Shown here piece by piece: positions 6,806 to 10,468 of a stretch of DNA of 10,468 nucleotides (positions within the stretch are counted from its first letter, which is position 1; the number at the start of each line of letters is the position of its first letter). Under the pieces are notes generated by a model. That model was not told the origin of the DNA. It saw nothing but the letters and a program-made list of their open reading frames with translations, and searched no databases. The DNA comes from STC-74 sp043756665. GTDB lineage: Bacteria; Patescibacteriota; Gracilibacteria; BD1-5; UBA2023. Location: the NCBI GenBank assembly GCA_043756665.1, contig JAYUQR010000081.1, forward strand, positions 1 to 10,468, given 5' to 3'. Position numbers and translations under genes: made by a program.

Positions 6806-9800
6806 TTACCCTTCCTGAGCGAGGAGCTTCAGAAGGGCATCGAGATCGGCATCACCGGTAGAATCATTTCCTGTTCAGGTATCTCCCCCTGCAACTAGAG
6901 ATGATTTTCCTCGAGGAACTGGGGCAGCTCTGAGATCTCGATTTAACATTTCCTCATACATTTTCTGGCGAAATTTCAATACTCTGATCGCATATTCCTG
7001 AGTCGAAGCAAGTCGATCATCCGTCCCTGCATCTATCTCCTCGATTTGTGAGAGAGCATCTTCGAGGATTTTTACAGGATCATCTGATTCACTCGCTAGA
7101 ACACTTGCGACCTGGACGATTTTTCTCAGATAGACTGCTGTGTCATCAATCATTTCCATGTGAGAGACCATATGGATCATCATATTCGATACTCGATCAC
7201 TCATTTTTGCTATCGCGGCCGAAGTATTCGTGATGGATTTATCCACATATCAGAGGACTCGGCTCATGAGGTAGAGTTGCCCTGCGAGTCCTGTCGGATC
7301 ATTGGTCGTATAGAGAGTTCCATTGATATTTTTATAGATTTTCCCATCTTGGACTGGGGCAGCTCAAAATATTTCTGTCGATGTTGCAGTGCTACTTCCT
7401 GCATTCACCGAAGCAGTTCCTCCGCCTCCTCCTCCACCTGGACCACTGATGATTCATGGAGTGACGACTACTGGAGGAGTTGGTGGCGTTGGTACGAATG
7501 GATTATTCACGGTGATATTCACGACAGCGGGACTACTATTCGCACTTCCGTCATTTGCCCTATAAGAGAAGGCATCTCCGCCGACATACCCGATATTTGG
7601 AGTATAGGTGAACACTCCTGATGCGGTCATAGAAAGTATTCCATTCATAGGGAGTGTCGACGTAGAATAAGTGAATGTTGCACTATCGACATCACTTGCT
7701 GATCATGTGAATACAAATATTCTTCCACTTTGTGTCAGGCTATTGCCAGTCATTGTGAATACACCTCCAACTGTACTTGGTGCATCGTTGACAGGGAGGA
7801 CATCAATCGTGACTATCTGAGGTATTGACGAGAGGAGTCCATCATTCGTTCGGAAGGTAAATGTGAGGGTTCCATTCCAATCAGTCGATGGTGTATATAT
7901 CACGAGTCCTGATGAATATAGGGCTACATTTCCTGGTCATGTCGGACCAGAGTTCTGTACATAGGTGATCATGTCACCATCGGGATCACTTCATGAGAGG
8001 TAAAAATTTAATACGGTATCTTCATTGGTCATATAGGTTCCTGAGTATGCGATGGGTGCTGAGTTCAGACCTGAGATGATAAAGTTAATAGTTCCAGTGT
8101 TAGATAATCATCCACTGCTATCTATCGCTCGAAAGAGGAATGAATCTGCGCCACTATATCAGTATGCTGGGGCATAAGTGAAGCTTCCGCTATTTGCAAG
8201 GGAGAGGACTCCATTCATAGGAAGTGTTGTAGCAGTATATGTGAGTACGAGATCTTCCGCATCAACTCCTATCAATATACCTGTAAAAGTATTTCCACTA
8301 CTGGCATAATTGTTTCCAGCGATAGTATATCATGTTCCATTCACGATCGGAAGGTCATTGACGGAATTGATCGTGAAGGAGATCGTTCCTATATTCGAAT
8401 TCACGAGACCATCATTCGCATGGAAGGTAAAACTACTTGATCCATAGAAATTGGCATTCGGAGTAAATGTAAAAGTTCAACCGGATCAAAGGGTAACATT
8501 TCCATTATTCGCAGGAGTATCGATGATATAGGAGAGGGTACTCTGTTCCATATCACTTCCTGAAAGTGTCCCTGTGAAGACAGTGTCTTCATTCAGTGAA
8601 TAGTTCCCACTCGAAACAATTGGCGCTGTATTGCTCGTATTGATCGTGAGGCTTACAGTTGCTATATTGGATAGGAGGGAAGTCTCATCGATGACTCTAT
8701 AGGTAAATGAGTCACTTCCGACGTATCCGAGAGTAGGTGTATAGAGATATCCAGTTGCTGTAAGTGTCAGTGTTCCATTCGCGGGATTCGTATTCCCCGT
8801 GAGTGAGAGAAGTCCACTTGCCGAGTCGACATCAGAGTCATTATTCATCACAGGGACAAAGAATGTCGTATCCTGGATGAGGGAATAGCTATCATTCATG
8901 GCTATAGGAGCATCAGGTACTCAGGAAAGAGTGAGACTGATCGTAGCACCTGATGAGTAGGCTGACCCATCGAATACTCGGTATATGAAACTATCGGTTC
9001 CGAAGAAATTTGGAGTCGGTGTATAGGTAAAGGTCGAACCGACGATATTCACGGCCCCATTTGTCGGCATCGTACTGACCGTGAAGGAGAGGGTATCGGG
9101 ATTGATATCTGATCCTGAGAGCGTATTCGTAATGATGAGGTCTTCAGTTCCTGTATAGGATGCCGCGAAAGCCATCGGTGGAGTGTTTGGGACGCTCACG
9201 GTAATAGTGACGGTTCCTGTATTGGACAGAGCACCACTCTGATCGACCATAGAGTAGGTGAAACTATCTGGACCAATATAGCCGACATCGACGAGGTAGT
9301 CGAATTTATTTGCATTGATGACGATACTTCCATGAATCGGCTGAGTAAATCCAGTCAGTGTAAATGATTGAACTTCATAGATGCTATCTGGATCAGTATC
9401 ATTGGCGAGGACATCCATAGTGGTCACACTACCTGTAACCGTGATACTATCGTTGACAGCTATAGGAGAGTCATTGGTACATGTCAGTTGTATCGTTGCA
9501 GTGACAGGATCAGCAAAGTTATTGAACTGATCAAATGCTCTATAGAGAAATGTATCTGTACCACAAAAGTTCGGATTCGGGATATAGGAAGCGGTCCCTG
9601 AGATAGCGACTGTGACAGTACCACTCGTCGGATTAGTGAATTTCTCGAAAAATACAGTATCTCCAGGATTCTGATCGACTCATGAGAGCGTCCCAATTAT
9701 CTGTGAACTATCTTCACTGCCGGTGATCGTGACAGGATAGACGATCGGAGGAGTGTTCGTTGTCGTGACATCGACTTGATTGACTCGTGGACCGATACTA

Positions 9801-10468
9801 TTCTCAGTAAAAATATACGTACTGGTCGTGGCTCCAGCTGGTGGCTGAAAATAGAGTTCTCAAGTATTCGTGATCGAACTCGTAAATGTTCCTGTAGATG
9901 TCGTGTATTGGATCGAGCTCGTATCGGAACTCGCGATCATCCATGTGATGTGTGCGAGCGTCCCGCTCGGGATAGATCCTGAGTCGATATTCATGGTGAC
10001 CGCAGGAACCGTGAGGAGATTCGAGCTGTTATTCCAGAGAGCGAGGCGAGTACTATAGGCAGGAATTGTGAGATTCGATCCTGGCCATCAGATATTGGTA
10101 TTCGTCGTATCGACGTACTGAGCACAGGGCACTCCTCCTGGACATCCCTGATTCATGAGAGTACCTCCCGTATTCGAAAATATGAGGACTTCATTGGCAT
10201 CCGTATTTTTTGTCACTACTGTTTTCCGACGGAGACTCATCTCATCGATTTCGAGAGGGATATTTTGGTTCGATGTCTCGAGTGTAAACTGGGCATCAGC
10301 CACAGTCGAGGTCGCATAGATATAGTAGGAGAATACACGTCCCGTACTAGTCGAGTATGTTTCTGCAATACGATCGGAGTATATCGTCGATATATCTCAT
10401 GCTTTATGGAGTGATCATCGGATATTGAGACTTCCTGTAACTGTGGACCTCAGATATCATGATACTTC
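6806..10468 (-). CDS. Large surface protein with eight cadherin-like (tandem-95) repeats, 5' end outside the window
   Basis: One open frame of 1220 residues with about 19 UGA-glycines, running from the right edge to TAA (6808-6806). Numbering from the edge: residues 1-236 are beta-rich. A segment ending IPLEIDEMSLRR (about 75-85) resembles the end of a jelly-roll carbohydrate-binding module. After it, EVLIFSNTGG and NLTIPAYSTRLALW resemble the beta-sandwich ending of extracellular glycan-active proteins. Residues 237-989 are eight Ig/cadherin-like units of 91-98 residues, each starting like N(T/D)xPPI and containing a YTPxxxFxGxDSFTYR motif. Next come a Pro-rich hinge (PTPPTPP) and a seven-Gly run. 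About 1075-1180 is a long amphipathic helix, likely coiled coil, then a short acidic tail. No LPXTG or membrane anchor is seen at the C-terminus. The role is probably cell-surface adhesion; the signal peptide should lie beyond the edge. Confidence 0.93.
7502..9760 (-). repeat. Eight diverged cadherin-like (tandem-95) protein repeat units
   Basis: Units in order of translation: 9760-9479, 9478-9191, 9190-8918, 8917-8636, 8635-8363, 8362-8069, 8068-7793 and 7792-7502 (94, 96, 91, 94, 91, 98, 92 and 97 residues). Each has an opening N-x-x-P-I strand, usually an acidic loop such as GSDPDGD or NDTDPDS that could bind calcium, a YTPxxxFxGxDSF core, and a closing strand with T(V/I)xxT. The units are clearly diverged at DNA level, unlike the perfect repeats at 1-96, so they are old. 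Confidence 0.93.

Noticed and set aside
6185..7621. Plus-strand open frames of 180 and 153 codons
   Set aside because: They are antisense shadows of the helicase and surface-protein genes, with Ser/Arg/Asp-rich unstructured composition.

Overview
The window comes from a bacterium that reads UGA as glycine (translation table 25). Within the Candidate Phyla Radiation this points to the Gracilibacteria or Absconditabacteria (SR1). Under the standard code most of the window falls into short fragments. With UGA read as Gly it resolves into seven genes that fill nearly all of it, and the six complete ones all end in TAA or TAG. Several UGA codons sit where well-known families have glycine or tolerate it, for example just after Walker A in an ABC ATPase and in the GG motif of a DEAD-box helicase.

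Layout, left to right. (1) 1-176, minus strand, 3' part outside the window: start of a small secreted protein made of perfect 24-bp (8-residue) tandem repeats, with a consensus-like promoter at 210-238. (2) 284-2287, plus strand: a 667-residue cytoplasmic protein of unknown function, AT-rich, with UGA as its commonest glycine codon. (3) 2288-2643: a gene-poor gap with weak promoter signals only. (4) 2644-4072, plus strand: a two-gene unit, a DUF1993 protein and a YadG-like ABC-2 ATPase, separated by one base. (5) 4050-4919, minus strand: a predicted HD-domain phosphohydrolase that overlaps the ABC gene tail to tail. (6) 5012-6712, minus strand: an RhlE-type DEAD-box RNA helicase with a palindromic element inserted in frame between motifs I and Ia. 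(7) 6741-6758: a hairpin terminator. (8) 6806-10468, minus strand, 5' part outside the window: a surface protein of at least 1220 residues with eight cadherin-like tandem-95 repeats, a Pro/Gly hinge and a helical C-terminus.

No complete multi-gene pathway is visible. The two exported repeat proteins (regions 1 and 8) fit an organism that lives attached to other cells, as known members of this lineage do, but the sequence does not show that directly. The helicase would act on RNA structure in ribosome assembly or RNA turnover. The ABC ATPase has no permease next to it. The least explained parts are the 667-residue protein and the palindromic insertion in the helicase.
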